From an uncultured Granulicatella sp. (lineage in GTDB: Bacteria > Bacillota > Bacilli > Lactobacillales > Aerococcaceae), in the NCBI RefSeq assembly GCF_938030755.1, contig NZ_CALHIF010000050.1:1-31266 (forward strand): a stretch of DNA of 31,266 bases, written 5' to 3'. Both the position numbers and the translations under genes were made by a program. How positions within the stretch are numbered: position 1 is the stretch's first letter; each line of letters opens with the position of its first letter. A model generated the notes under the pieces. The model made no database searches. It was not told the origin of the DNA and was given only the letters and a program-made list of their open reading frames with translations. This document shows positions 1 to 7,901 of this stretch, piece after piece.

Positions 1-332
<332 letters not shown>

Positions 333-411
333 ACGAGTTGTATAGCTGGTGAATTGATGGCGTTGGATATAGATTCAGTTTTGAAAGAACGAAAGTTTTT
401 TCAGGAATAAA

Positions 412-529
412 GTGTGGTGACGATGGCAAGAAGGATACACCTGTTCCCATCTCGAACACAGAAGTTAAGCTTCTTAGCGCCGATAGTAGTTGGGGGTTTC
501 TCCCTGCGAGGGTAGGACGTTGCCACGCA
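412..529 (+). rRNA. 5S ribosomal RNA
   Basis: This is a complete 5S rRNA of about 117 nt. Its 5' and 3' ends (GTGTGGTGA and TTGCCACGC) pair to form helix I. The internal motif CCCATCTCGAACACAGAAG is the conserved 5S loop region. It is the last gene of the rRNA operon, and no tRNA gene follows it before the terminator. Confidence 0.95.
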
Positions 530-537
530 AACTGTGT

Positions 538-566
538 AAGCTGGGCCTTGTGCCCAGCTTATTTTG
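538..566 (+). terminator. Intrinsic terminator of the rRNA operon
   Basis: A perfect 9-bp stem (AAGCTGGGC, 538-546; GCCCAGCTT, 552-560) encloses a 5-nt loop and is followed by ATTTTG. It lies directly after 5S, so it ends the rRNA transcript. Confidence 0.9.
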
Positions 567-620
567 TAGAGATTTTTATGTTGAAGACGTTTTGTTTTAT
601 AGGAATTTTGAGAGGAAGTT

Positions 621-629
621 TGCTATAAT
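621..629 (+). promoter_or_regulatory. Extended -10 promoter for the lipoprotein gene
   Basis: The sequence TGCTATAAT is a perfect -10 hexamer (624-629) with the upstream TGn extension. No good -35 hexamer stands at 17 bp, which is common for extended -10 promoters. A strong ribosome-binding site (AAGGAGG, 643-649) lies between it and the start codon. Confidence 0.65.
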
Positions 630-656
630 GAAACGGATGATAAAGGAGGAGGTAGA

Positions 657-1340
657 ATGATGAAATGGATTAAGAATGCGATTGTTATAGCGTTTCTATT
701 CGTTTTGACGGCTTGCGGGAAGAGTTTATCAACCGAAGCAGTGCAAGAACAAGTAGTCACTTCTGCTGACTCGATTTCAAATTATCATATTACCGTAAAG
801 CAATCAGACTATAAAGAAGGGACGAAAACCCCTTCCGCCCAAACCATTGCCAGTGCGAGCGCTTGGAAAGATGGTACGGGATACGGTTCTAAAATCGATA
901 AGACTTCCGGGAAAGTGACGAATCAACTCGAAGTGATTGCCGATGCGAATATTGGTTTTATTCGTTATTATCAAGATAAATGGGAACAAACGATTACAGC
1001 CACTTCAAGTTTACAAAACACGGTCGTTTTTCCATATGCCAAACTGACTCAATTTACAAAAGAAATCCATCAACTCGTTCCTTGGACGAAGGGGTGGCAA
1101 AATTATGAAAAATCCTATTCTGGAGATGATGAAACGATTCGCAAGGCGGTAACGTCCATTCTTGGAATTGCGACGAATGACACATCAAAAGTGGAGTTGA
1201 AAATTAAGACCGATGCCGCTGGAAATCTCATCACAAATGTCGAGATTAAAGTTGTCGATGAAGGCGAACAAACCCGCAAAGAATATACGATTGCGTACTT
1301 ACAATTCAATGAACAACAAAAGAAAGCTTTGCCTAAGTAA
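657..1340 (+). CDS. Uncharacterised lipoprotein
   Basis: This 227-aa protein begins with a short basic N-terminus, a hydrophobic stretch and a lipobox (L-T-A-C, Cys about residue 20), so it should be an exported lipid-anchored protein on the outer face of the membrane. The rest is hydrophilic and rich in Thr, Lys and beta-forming residues. It loosely resembles the secreted DUF6612-type lipoproteins of Gram-positive bacteria, but I do not recognise the family with certainty. Two adjacent ATGs (657 and 660) fit the strong AAGGAGG site, with the second giving the better spacing. The gene is monocistronic: it has its own promoter, and a terminator overlaps its stop codon. Its function is unknown. 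Confidence 0.85.
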   Translation: MMKWIKNAIVIAFLFVLTACGKSLSTEAVQEQVVTSADSISNYHITVKQSDYKEGTKTPSAQTIASASAWKDGTGYGSKIDKTSGKVTNQLEVIADANIGFIRYYQDKWEQTITATSSLQNTVVFPYAKLTQFTKEIHQLVPWTKGWQNYEKSYSGDDETIRKAVTSILGIATNDTSKVELKIKTDAAGNLITNVEIKVVDEGEQTRKEYTIAYLQFNEQQKKALPK

Positions 1341-1356
1341 TGGCAGAGCTTTTTTC
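1323..1356 (+). terminator. Terminator overlapping the lipoprotein stop codon
   Basis: An 11-bp stem (1323-1333 with 1342-1352, one G-T wobble) is followed by six T. The TAA stop of the lipoprotein gene sits in the 8-nt loop, so coding sequence forms the 5' arm of the terminator. Confidence 0.85.
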
Positions 1357-1396
1357 GTAAAATAAACCGGTATGACTACAAAAAAGAGTGTATTTT

Positions 1397-1405
1397 TGTT
1401 ACAAT
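1397..1405 (+). promoter_or_regulatory. Probable promoter of the parA operon
   Basis: TGTTACAAT is an extended -10 element (TGn plus TACAAT, 1400-1405). It stands between the terminator of the upstream gene and the parA leader. No clear -35 is visible. Transcription from here would give a leader of about 100 nt that contains the hairpin at 1459-1486. Confidence 0.55.
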
Positions 1406-1458
1406 AGAAAAGAACAAAATATTGCGAGAAATGAAGAACATTTTGTAGACATGCGAGA

Positions 1459-1486
1459 GGGAGAATGCTTGCATTCTCCCTTTTTT
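1459..1486 (+). terminator. Terminator-like hairpin in the parA leader (possible attenuator)
   Basis: A perfect 10-bp inverted repeat (GGGAGAATGC / GCATTCTCCC) is followed by TTTTTT, a textbook intrinsic terminator. It lies between the likely promoter and the parA ribosome-binding site, only 26 nt before the start codon. A second, A/U-rich stem (1414-1420 with 1440-1446) lies just upstream. The upstream gene already has its own terminator, so this one would act on the parA transcript itself. Confidence 0.7.
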
Positions 1487-1511
1487 AGAACAAGAAACAT
1501 GGAGGAAGAGT

Positions 1512-2273
1512 ATGGGACGTGTAATATCCGTTGCCAATCAGAAAGGTGGAGTTGGAAAGACGACTTCAACCGTAAGTTTAGCGGCTGCGTTGGCGGTCAA
1601 TGGCAAAAAAGTATTAATTATTGATAGTGACCCTCAAGGGAACGCAACAAGCGGTCTTGGCGTACAAAAAGGGGAACTTGAACAAGATGTATATGATGTT
1701 TTAGTCAACCAAGTACCAATGGCGGACGTGATTGTTCCGACGAGTCGTGAAAACTTGATGATCGCCCCTTCGACGATTCAGTTAGCAGGTGCAGAAATCG
1801 AGTTAACGAGTCAACCGCGCCGTGAGCAACGATTGAAAGAGGCTGTGAAGAAGATTAAAGACGATTATGATTATATTTTTATCGATTGTCCACCTTCACT
1901 TGGGCATTTAACGATGAATGCATTTACCGCTAGTGATACAGTATTAATTCCAGTGCAGTGCGAATATTATGCGTTAGAAGGGTTGTCACAACTGATGAAC
2001 ACGATTACGATGGTTCGCAAACACTTTAATCCTCATTTGAAAATTGAGGGCGTTCTTTTAACGATGTACGATGCGCGTACGAACTTAGGGAATGAAGTAA
2101 AAGAGGACGTGATTAAGTATTTCCGTGAGAAAGTCTATAAAACGATTATCCCTCGAAATGTCCGTCTATCTGAGGCGCCAAGTTATGGGCAAGCGATTGT
2201 GGACTATGACCCACGTTCTAGAGGAGCGGAAGTATACATGGAGTTAGCAAAGGAAGTGTTGGCACATGAGTAA
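1512..2273 (+). CDS. parA: Chromosome-partitioning ATPase ParA (Soj)
   Basis: This 253-aa protein is a full-length ParA/Soj-family P-loop ATPase that drives origin segregation and influences DnaA in Firmicutes. The deviant Walker A motif KGGVGKTT is at residues 11-18, the A' motif DSDPQGNATSGLG follows at about 38-50, and the Walker B region (FIDCPP) is near residue 118. The ATG at 1512 has a GGAGGA site 6 nt upstream. The stop overlaps the parB start by 8 bp, so the two are translationally coupled. The gene is the first of a parA-parB-DUF951-ychF-DUF1129 unit. Confidence 0.95.
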   Translation: MGRVISVANQKGGVGKTTSTVSLAAALAVNGKKVLIIDSDPQGNATSGLGVQKGELEQDVYDVLVNQVPMADVIVPTSRENLMIAPSTIQLAGAEIELTSQPRREQRLKEAVKKIKDDYDYIFIDCPPSLGHLTMNAFTASDTVLIPVQCEYYALEGLSQLMNTITMVRKHFNPHLKIEGVLLTMYDARTNLGNEVKEDVIKYFREKVYKTIIPRNVRLSEAPSYGQAIVDYDPRSRGAEVYMELAKEVLAHE

Positions 2274-3165
2274 AAACCAAAAAGGAAAAGGCCTTGGACG
2301 TGGAATCGATGCGCTCTTTATGAATGACTTAGATACCCTTGATGCCTTAGAACAAGTACAAGAAACCGAACAAATACAACAGATTGCTGTGTCAGAGATT
2401 CGTCCAAATCCTTATCAGCCGCGTAAAGAGTTTGATGAGGAAGGATTAGCAGAACTTGCGGAATCGATTCGCCAAAATGGAGTTTTCCAACCGATTATCG
2501 TTCGCAAATCTAAAATTAAAGGATATGAATTAGTTGCTGGGGAACGCCGTTTACGTGCATCGAAGCTAGCGGAGAAAGAAACGATTCCAGCCATTGTACG
2601 TGACTACTCAGAGGAAACGATGATTCAAATTGCAGTTGTTGAAAACTTACAACGCGAGAATTTGAAGCCTTTAGATGAAGCGATGGCGTATCGTACATTA
2701 ATGGATTCATTGAAATTAAAACAAGAAGAAGTGGCCAGTCGCGTAGGGAAGAGTCGTTCATATGTGGCGAACTTCTTACGATTATTAACTTTGCCAGTGC
2801 CGGTACAAGAACTCGTACAAAATGGGTCTCTTTCAGCAGGACATGCACGTACGCTTCTTGGATTAAAAGATCAAACAAAAATTGGGGCTGTGGCTAAAAA
2901 GGCCGTGAAAGAAAATCTAACCGTTCGTGCCTTAGAAACTTTAGTCCAATCCATCAATGAACCTGTTAAGAAAACAACGAAGAAAATCCAAAAACCGAAA
3001 AAATCGATGTATATCGTTGAATCGGAAGAACGTTTAATGGATAAATTCGGAACAAGCGTGCAAATCGTTGAAAAAGGAGAACGTGGTAAAATCGAAATCG
3101 AGTATCTTTCTCAAAAAGATTTAACCCGTATTTTAGAAGTTTTAGAAATCGAATTGGACGATTAA
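2266..3165 (+). CDS. parB: Chromosome-partitioning protein ParB (Spo0J)
   Basis: This 299-aa ParB/Spo0J homologue is a CTP-dependent clamp that loads at parS sites and works with ParA in origin segregation. An N-terminal ParA-contact peptide (GLGRGIDALF) comes first. The ParB/Srx domain follows with NPYQPR (about 48-53) and the CTP-binding GERRLRA motif (92-98). A helix-turn-helix (QEEVASRVGKSRSYVANFL) is at about 153-171, and a C-terminal dimerisation region ends the protein. The start overlaps the parA end by 8 bp. I saw no copy of the canonical parS palindrome in this window. A Noc paralogue is not seen here. Confidence 0.95.
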   Translation: MSKNQKGKGLGRGIDALFMNDLDTLDALEQVQETEQIQQIAVSEIRPNPYQPRKEFDEEGLAELAESIRQNGVFQPIIVRKSKIKGYELVAGERRLRASKLAEKETIPAIVRDYSEETMIQIAVVENLQRENLKPLDEAMAYRTLMDSLKLKQEEVASRVGKSRSYVANFLRLLTLPVPVQELVQNGSLSAGHARTLLGLKDQTKIGAVAKKAVKENLTVRALETLVQSINEPVKKTTKKIQKPKKSMYIVESEERLMDKFGTSVQIVEKGERGKIEIEYLSQKDLTRILEVLEIELDD

Positions 3166-3178
3166 TAAAGGAGTCTTT

Positions 3179-3388
3179 ATGAAAGCAGGAACAACGTATC
3201 AACTACACGATCATGTGGAAATGAAAAAGCCGCATGCGTGCCAAACGAATTCCTGGGAAATCATCCGTATGGGGATGGACATTCGTATCAAGTGTGATCA
3301 CTGTGGTCAAATGGTCTTAATGCCAAGACGGGAATTCGAGAAGAAGATGAAAAAGGTGACGATTTCTGTTGCCGAAGAAAACAAATAA
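3179..3388 (+). CDS. DUF951 family protein (YyzM-like)
   Basis: This 69-aa basic protein matches the DUF951 family, which in many Firmicutes sits between parB and ychF, as it does here. It has Cys21, Cys39 and Cys42 (the latter two as CDHCG), a possible small zinc-binding site, and the typical core KPHACQTNSWEIIRMGMDIR. An AAAGGAG site precedes the ATG by 6 nt. The function is not known. Its conserved position suggests a link to segregation or translation, but that is only inference. Confidence 0.9.
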   Translation: MKAGTTYQLHDHVEMKKPHACQTNSWEIIRMGMDIRIKCDHCGQMVLMPRREFEKKMKKVTISVAEENK

Positions 3389-3404
3389 AGAAAGAGTGTG
3401 ACAA

Positions 3405-4505
3405 ATGGCCTTAACAGCTGGAATCGTCGGCTTACCAAACGTTGGGAAGTCAACATTATTTAATGCAATTACAAAAGCAGGGGTCGAAGCAGCGAACTAT
3501 CCGTTTGCGACAATTGACCCAAATGTCGGGGTGGTAGAAGTACCAGACCTTCGTTTACAAAAACTAACAGAATTAGTCAAACCAAAGAAAACTGTCCCAA
3601 CGACATTTGAATTTACAGATATCGCGGGAATCGTTAAAGGGGCAAGCCGTGGGGAAGGTCTTGGGAATAAATTCTTAAGCCATATCCGTCAAGTAGATGC
3701 GATTTGCCAAGTAGTTCGTTGTTTTGAAGACGAAAATATTACACACGTGGCAGGGAAAGTAGATCCAATCGCCGACATCGAAACAATCAACCTAGAATTA
3801 GTGTTGGCCGACCTTGAGTCAGTGGATAAACGGATTGCTCGTGTGGCAAAAATTGCGAAAACAAAAGACAAAGACGCGGTTGCAGAATTAGCAGTCTTAG
3901 AGAAAATCAAACCGGTGTTAGAAGAAGGGCAATTAGCGCGTACGATTGAATTTACCGATGAAGAACTTCCAATCGTGAAAGGTTTATTCCTTTTAACAAC
4001 AAAACCAATGCTGTACATCGCAAACATCTCAGAAGATGACGTGATGGAAGGTGGCCATAATCAATACGTGCAATTAGTAGAAGACTATGCAGCCAAAGAA
4101 GATGCAGAAGTCGTTGTCATCTGTGCGAAAATTGAAGAAGAAGTGGCAGAACTTGAGGAAGAAGAAAAACAAGCCTTCCTAGAAGAGATGGGAATTGAAG
4201 TGTCAGGCTTAGACATCTTAATTCAAAAAGCGTATCACTTATTAGGCTTAGCGACTTACTTTACAGCTGGGGAGCAAGAAGTGCGCGCGTGGACATTCCG
4301 ACGCGGCATGAAAGCTCCGCAATGTGCGGGAATCATCCACTCAGACTTCGAACGTGGATTCATCCGTGCCGAAACGGTTGCTTATGCAGACCTACTTGAA
4401 TACGGTAGCATGACCGCTGCAAAAGAAAACGGAAAAGTTCGTCAAGAAGGTAAAGAATATGTCGTGCAAGACGGCGACGTTATGCTCTTTAGATTTAATG
4501 TGTAA
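3405..4505 (+). CDS. ychF: Redox-regulated ATPase YchF
   Basis: This 366-aa protein is the universal Obg-family nucleotidase YchF (OLA1 in eukaryotes), which binds ribosomes and hydrolyses ATP in preference to GTP. The P-loop GLPNVGKST is at residues 9-17, the G3 region (FTDIAGIVKGAS) is near residue 68, and a C-terminal TGS domain (about 280-366) ends in DGDVMLFRFNV. The length is as usual. The ribosome-binding site (AAGAG) is weak, so translation may depend partly on the preceding DUF951 gene, which ends 16 nt upstream. Confidence 0.97.
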   Translation: MALTAGIVGLPNVGKSTLFNAITKAGVEAANYPFATIDPNVGVVEVPDLRLQKLTELVKPKKTVPTTFEFTDIAGIVKGASRGEGLGNKFLSHIRQVDAICQVVRCFEDENITHVAGKVDPIADIETINLELVLADLESVDKRIARVAKIAKTKDKDAVAELAVLEKIKPVLEEGQLARTIEFTDEELPIVKGLFLLTTKPMLYIANISEDDVMEGGHNQYVQLVEDYAAKEDAEVVVICAKIEEEVAELEEEEKQAFLEEMGIEVSGLDILIQKAYHLLGLATYFTAGEQEVRAWTFRRGMKAPQCAGIIHSDFERGFIRAETVAYADLLEYGSMTAAKENGKVRQEGKEYVVQDGDVMLFRFNV

Positions 4506-4525
4506 GGATATCGGAGGATTGTAGT

Positions 4526-5209
4526 ATGTCAGAACAAAACGTACCAGTAGAAGAACAAGTATCAGTTGATACATTGAAAGCAGAATTAACAAACAAAAAT
4601 GAACAATACGTATTCCAATTAGAACGTGAATTAAAAGCAGCAGGATTTGAAGGGGCACAAATCGAGAAAGAATTAGCCCTTATGCTTCCTCAAATCATCG
4701 AACATCAAAAATCAGGGGTGACTGCACGTCAATTATTCGGAACAGTAACGGAACGCGTGCATGCGATTGTAGACGGACCTGCTAAAGATCCAGATGCAAA
4801 ATCTCCAGATTGGCAAATCGCTTTAGATGGTGGTTTATTAGTAGGCGGTTTATTCGCTCTAGTAACAGGAGTGATGTTGATGTTAAATCCAGACTCAGGT
4901 TCACAACCAATGGGATTATTGACATTAATTATCAATTTTATCGCAGGCGCTTTTGTAATGTTAGCTATTTCGAAAAATGCTCCTAAATTTGACAATCCAA
5001 AAGGTCAACGTGGATATATTCGTTACTTAGTGGTCAGTACGGTGGCAATGGTTGCTTGGTTACTCTTAGTCGTAGCAAGCCAATCCTTCATTCCAAATTC
5101 CATCAATCTTGTAATGAGTTACGAATGGTATTTATTCATTGGAGCGGCAGCATTAGCGGCTAAATTCTACTTGAAGAAAAAATTAAATATTGTTGGATCA
5201 GTAATGTAG
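4526..5209 (+). CDS. DUF1129 family membrane protein
   Basis: This 227-aa protein has a cytoplasmic N-terminal half that is charged and helical (about residues 1-95), followed by four predicted transmembrane segments (about 108-128, 131-150, 167-187, 199-217) and a short basic tail. It fits the DUF1129 (YyaB/YhfC-like) membrane family found in lactic acid bacteria directly after ychF. The start has a GGAGG site 9 nt upstream. It is the last gene of the parA unit, ended by the hairpin at 5222-5282. Function unknown. Confidence 0.85.
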   Translation: MSEQNVPVEEQVSVDTLKAELTNKNEQYVFQLERELKAAGFEGAQIEKELALMLPQIIEHQKSGVTARQLFGTVTERVHAIVDGPAKDPDAKSPDWQIALDGGLLVGGLFALVTGVMLMLNPDSGSQPMGLLTLIINFIAGAFVMLAISKNAPKFDNPKGQRGYIRYLVVSTVAMVAWLLLVVASQSFIPNSINLVMSYEWYLFIGAAALAAKFYLKKKLNIVGSVM

Positions 5210-5221
5210 GAGAGTACAAAC

Positions 5222-5282
5222 AAGTGTGAGATGATGGCGAAGTTCCTTCGTGGACAATCCCGCAGTGATTTCACACTTTTTT
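5222..5282 (+). terminator. Terminator-like hairpin between the DUF1129 and DUF2207 genes
   Basis: An 8-bp stem (AAGTGTGA, 5222-5229; TCACACTT, 5271-5278) with a run of six T encloses a 41-nt loop that contains its own small hairpin (CGAAG/CTTCG). It ends only about 10 nt before the ribosome-binding site of the next gene, leaving no room for a promoter between them. Confidence 0.65.
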
Positions 5283-5302
5283 GATAGTGTAGAGGTGAAA
5301 AC

Positions 5303-7117
5303 ATGAATCGAAAAATACGTTATATCATTACGTTTTTATTAGGATTAGTGGCCTTCTTTGGACTTAGTTCGAGTGTCGATGCTCGTAGCTTAAAAGTAGA
5401 CAAGTACGATATCACCGCGAATATTTTAGAAAACGGCGATGTTGAGTTTCAAGAAAAAATTACGTTTCATGCAGATGGTTCTTATAATGGGGTGTTCTAT
5501 AATTTAGATTACTTTGGGTTTAGGGAACCTACGAATGTAGCTGCGTTTTTGGACACGGCTTCTGGAACGGTAGAAATGCCTCAAAATTCAACGGGAACGA
5601 GTGGCACCTATCAGCTGACTCATGAAGGGGGCAAATTGAAATTTAAAGTCTTCACACCGCTTTCGAATTCGAGAAGAACCATTACCTTCCAATATACAAT
5701 TCCAAAATTAATTACAAATTACCAAGACACAGCGGAATTAAACCGTAAAGTCGTTGGTACGGAGTGGGAAATCGACCAAGAAAACATCACGGTCAAGGTG
5801 AATCTTCCAGGAAATGCGTCTAAAGAAACGCTTCGTGCGTGGGGACACGGGGCGGGACAAAACGGGAATGTAAAAATTGCTGATGATTACAAGTCCGTGA
5901 CCTTCACAGCTCCTTCTAACAACAGTGGAGATTTCGTTGAAGTGCATATGATTTTCCCACAAACATTGACTCCAGGTAATACCAATGTAGTGAACCGAAA
6001 AGCCTTTGATGAGATTGTGGCGCAAGAAGAAAAATTGTTGCAACAAGAAGAAGGCATGAAGACGCTAGGGTCTATCGGTGTGTATATCGGTTGGATACTG
6101 ATGGTTGTGAACTTAATCTTTGCATGGGTTAAAGGCTTTATTGCTAACCGTAAGAGACTGCAAAAAGTTCCTCACGTTCCAGATCATCTCTTTGAAATTC
6201 CTGAAGATATTACTCCGGCTATTATGAACAAAGCGATTTATGGCAAGAGTACAATGAAAGATTTAAGTGCAACGGTCATGGATTTAGTCCGCAAGAAGAT
6301 TTTAACCTTGTCGGAAACACAACCACATGAAATTAAACTCGTTGGAGATGTATCGAAACTTCTTCGTCACGAGAAATTAGCAGTGAAATTGCTCTTTGAA
6401 GACGTGGGTGGCGGAGATGATACCATCTTCCTAAAAGATATTAAAGAATACGCTGAAGATCATCCGAAAGCGTATTATAATGCAGCCACTAGTTGGTTGA
6501 ATGCGGTCGATACGGCTGCAGAAAAACATCGCGTCGATCGTTTTACAAAAGGAGAACCAGAAGCTAGAAATTATTTTGCAGGTTGTTTTGTATTCCTACT
6601 TGTAGCAGCCACTTTCGGTTTAAGCCTTTTAAGTAAGAACCCAGTATTGGCTGCCCTTACGTTTATCTTTGCCCTTGTTTTCATTCCTCTGACATTAATC
6701 GGAGGAGGAGCAGCAGCGAAGAGACGTACGCTGGAAGGTGAGTACCGTTACCGTCAATGGCAAGCCTTTAAACAAATGCTTAAAGACCTCTCCCCAATGA
6801 AGAGAATTGAAGATTTACCAAGTATTCAACTGTGGGATCACTTCTTAGTTTATGCTATTTCTTTAGGCGTAGCGGAACATGTGATTAAAGTGTTGAAGAA
6901 ATTAATACCAGACCAACTACCAGACAGTGTGTTCTATTCAAGTCAAACAGGAACAATTTATTATCCTATTGCGGACTTTAATAGTGCCTTCTCAAGCTCA
7001 TACAACAGTTCTAGCTCTTATGTGAATGGAGGTAGCAACTCTGGCGGGTTCGGCGGAGGATTCTCTGGCGGATCGAGCGGCGGTAGTGGTGGAGGATCCG
7101 GCGGTGGCGGATTCTAA
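5303..7117 (+). CDS. DUF2207 domain membrane protein with Gly/Ser-rich tail
   Basis: This 604-aa protein has a signal peptide (about residues 1-27, ending SVDARS) and an extracellular beta-rich DUF2207 domain (about 30-215). A transmembrane segment (about 253-275) is followed by a cytoplasmic region, two more hydrophobic segments (about 425-465) and a further soluble part. It ends in a low-complexity Gly/Ser-rich tail (last 35 residues) that finishes SGGGF-like, typical of this family. A GAGGTG site precedes the ATG. No function is established for the family. The next gene follows with 13 nt between, so the two may be co-transcribed. Confidence 0.9.
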   Translation: MNRKIRYIITFLLGLVAFFGLSSSVDARSLKVDKYDITANILENGDVEFQEKITFHADGSYNGVFYNLDYFGFREPTNVAAFLDTASGTVEMPQNSTGTSGTYQLTHEGGKLKFKVFTPLSNSRRTITFQYTIPKLITNYQDTAELNRKVVGTEWEIDQENITVKVNLPGNASKETLRAWGHGAGQNGNVKIADDYKSVTFTAPSNNSGDFVEVHMIFPQTLTPGNTNVVNRKAFDEIVAQEEKLLQQEEGMKTLGSIGVYIGWILMVVNLIFAWVKGFIANRKRLQKVPHVPDHLFEIPEDITPAIMNKAIYGKSTMKDLSATVMDLVRKKILTLSETQPHEIKLVGDVSKLLRHEKLAVKLLFEDVGGGDDTIFLKDIKEYAEDHPKAYYNAATSWLNAVDTAAEKHRVDRFTKGEPEARNYFAGCFVFLLVAATFGLSLLSKNPVLAALTFIFALVFIPLTLIGGGAAAKRRTLEGEYRYRQWQAFKQMLKDLSPMKRIEDLPSIQLWDHFLVYAISLGVAEHVIKVLKKLIPDQLPDSVFYSSQTGTIYYPIADFNSAFSSSYNSSSSYVNGGSNSGGFGGGFSGGSSGGSGGGSGGGGF

Positions 7118-7130
7118 TGAAGGAGAATTT

Positions 7131-7832
7131 ATGTTAAACGAAATGATGCACAGACCCGTTGTCAAACCGGAACTGGTCGAGTACATGCGCACAAGTCAAC
7201 GCCGTTTTCCGGGGGCCTTAGGCGAATTAGAAAATATGGCTAATGAATTAGGAATTCCCATTATTCCTCATGAAACAGCCGTTTTCCTAGATTTTATAGT
7301 TGGACTAACCCAACCGAAGAATATTTTAGAAATTGGGACAGCAGTCGGATTTTCAGCGAGTCTAATGGCTACAGCTTCACCACAGGCAAAAGTAACGACC
7401 ATTGACCGCTATGAGTTAATGTATAGCCGTGCCAAAGCAAACTTTGAGAAATTAGGCTTAGCCGACCGAATCACCCAATTGGAAGGCGATGCAGCCGATA
7501 TTCTACCAACACTAGAACAAGCAAAATATGACTTCCTCTTTATGGACAGTGCCAAAGCAAAATATATTGAGTTCTTCCCATATTGCATGGACGTGCTAGA
7601 AGTAGGCGGCGTGCTGGTGGTGGATGATATTTTCCAAGGAGGAACGATTTTAGAAGATGTGATGGAGCGCCCAAGACGTGTGCGCAAAATTCATCGCCGT
7701 CTCAATATGTTCCTTGATTTAGTGCAAAGTGATCCAACCTTAAAATCGACTTTACTTCCTTTAGGGGATGGAATTATTATGATTCAAAAAATGGAAGAAA
7801 AAGATTTTAAATATATTTTAGAAGACTTGTAA
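7131..7832 (+). CDS. trmR: tRNA 5-hydroxyuridine methyltransferase-like O-methyltransferase (TrmR/YrrM family)
   Basis: This 233-aa class I SAM-dependent O-methyltransferase belongs to the family of B. subtilis TrmR (YrrM), which methylates 5-hydroxyuridine at tRNA position 34. The SAM-binding motif LEIGTAVGFSASL is at about residues 64-76, and the metal/acidic motif FMDSAKAKY with VVDDIF lies downstream. The frame stays open further upstream to 7026, but that extension would be a frame-shifted reading of the Gly-rich tail of the previous gene. The ATG at 7131 has AAGGAG 5 nt before it and gives the family length. Caffeoyl-CoA-type O-methyltransferases share this fold, so the exact substrate is inferred. 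Confidence 0.85.
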   Translation: MLNEMMHRPVVKPELVEYMRTSQRRFPGALGELENMANELGIPIIPHETAVFLDFIVGLTQPKNILEIGTAVGFSASLMATASPQAKVTTIDRYELMYSRAKANFEKLGLADRITQLEGDAADILPTLEQAKYDFLFMDSAKAKYIEFFPYCMDVLEVGGVLVVDDIFQGGTILEDVMERPRRVRKIHRRLNMFLDLVQSDPTLKSTLLPLGDGIIMIQKMEEKDFKYILEDL

Positions 7833-7840
7833 ATTAATCA

Positions 7841-7869
7841 TGGAAATATGGCTTGAAAAGTTTTACAAT
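7841..7869 (+). promoter_or_regulatory. Promoter of gltX
   Basis: TGGAAA (7841-7846), a 17-bp spacer and TACAAT (7864-7869) form a sigma-A type promoter just after the trmR stop. There is no room for a T-box leader, so gltX here is not under tRNA-sensing control. Confidence 0.65.
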
Positions 7870-7901
7870 AAGTAAGAATGACAAAGAAAGGAAGTTTTAC
7901 A

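Noticed and set aside
7026..7130. N-terminal extension of the TrmR-like protein
   Set aside because: The extension is a shifted-frame reading of the Gly-rich tail of the DUF2207 gene. A good ribosome-binding site and the family length support the ATG at 7131.
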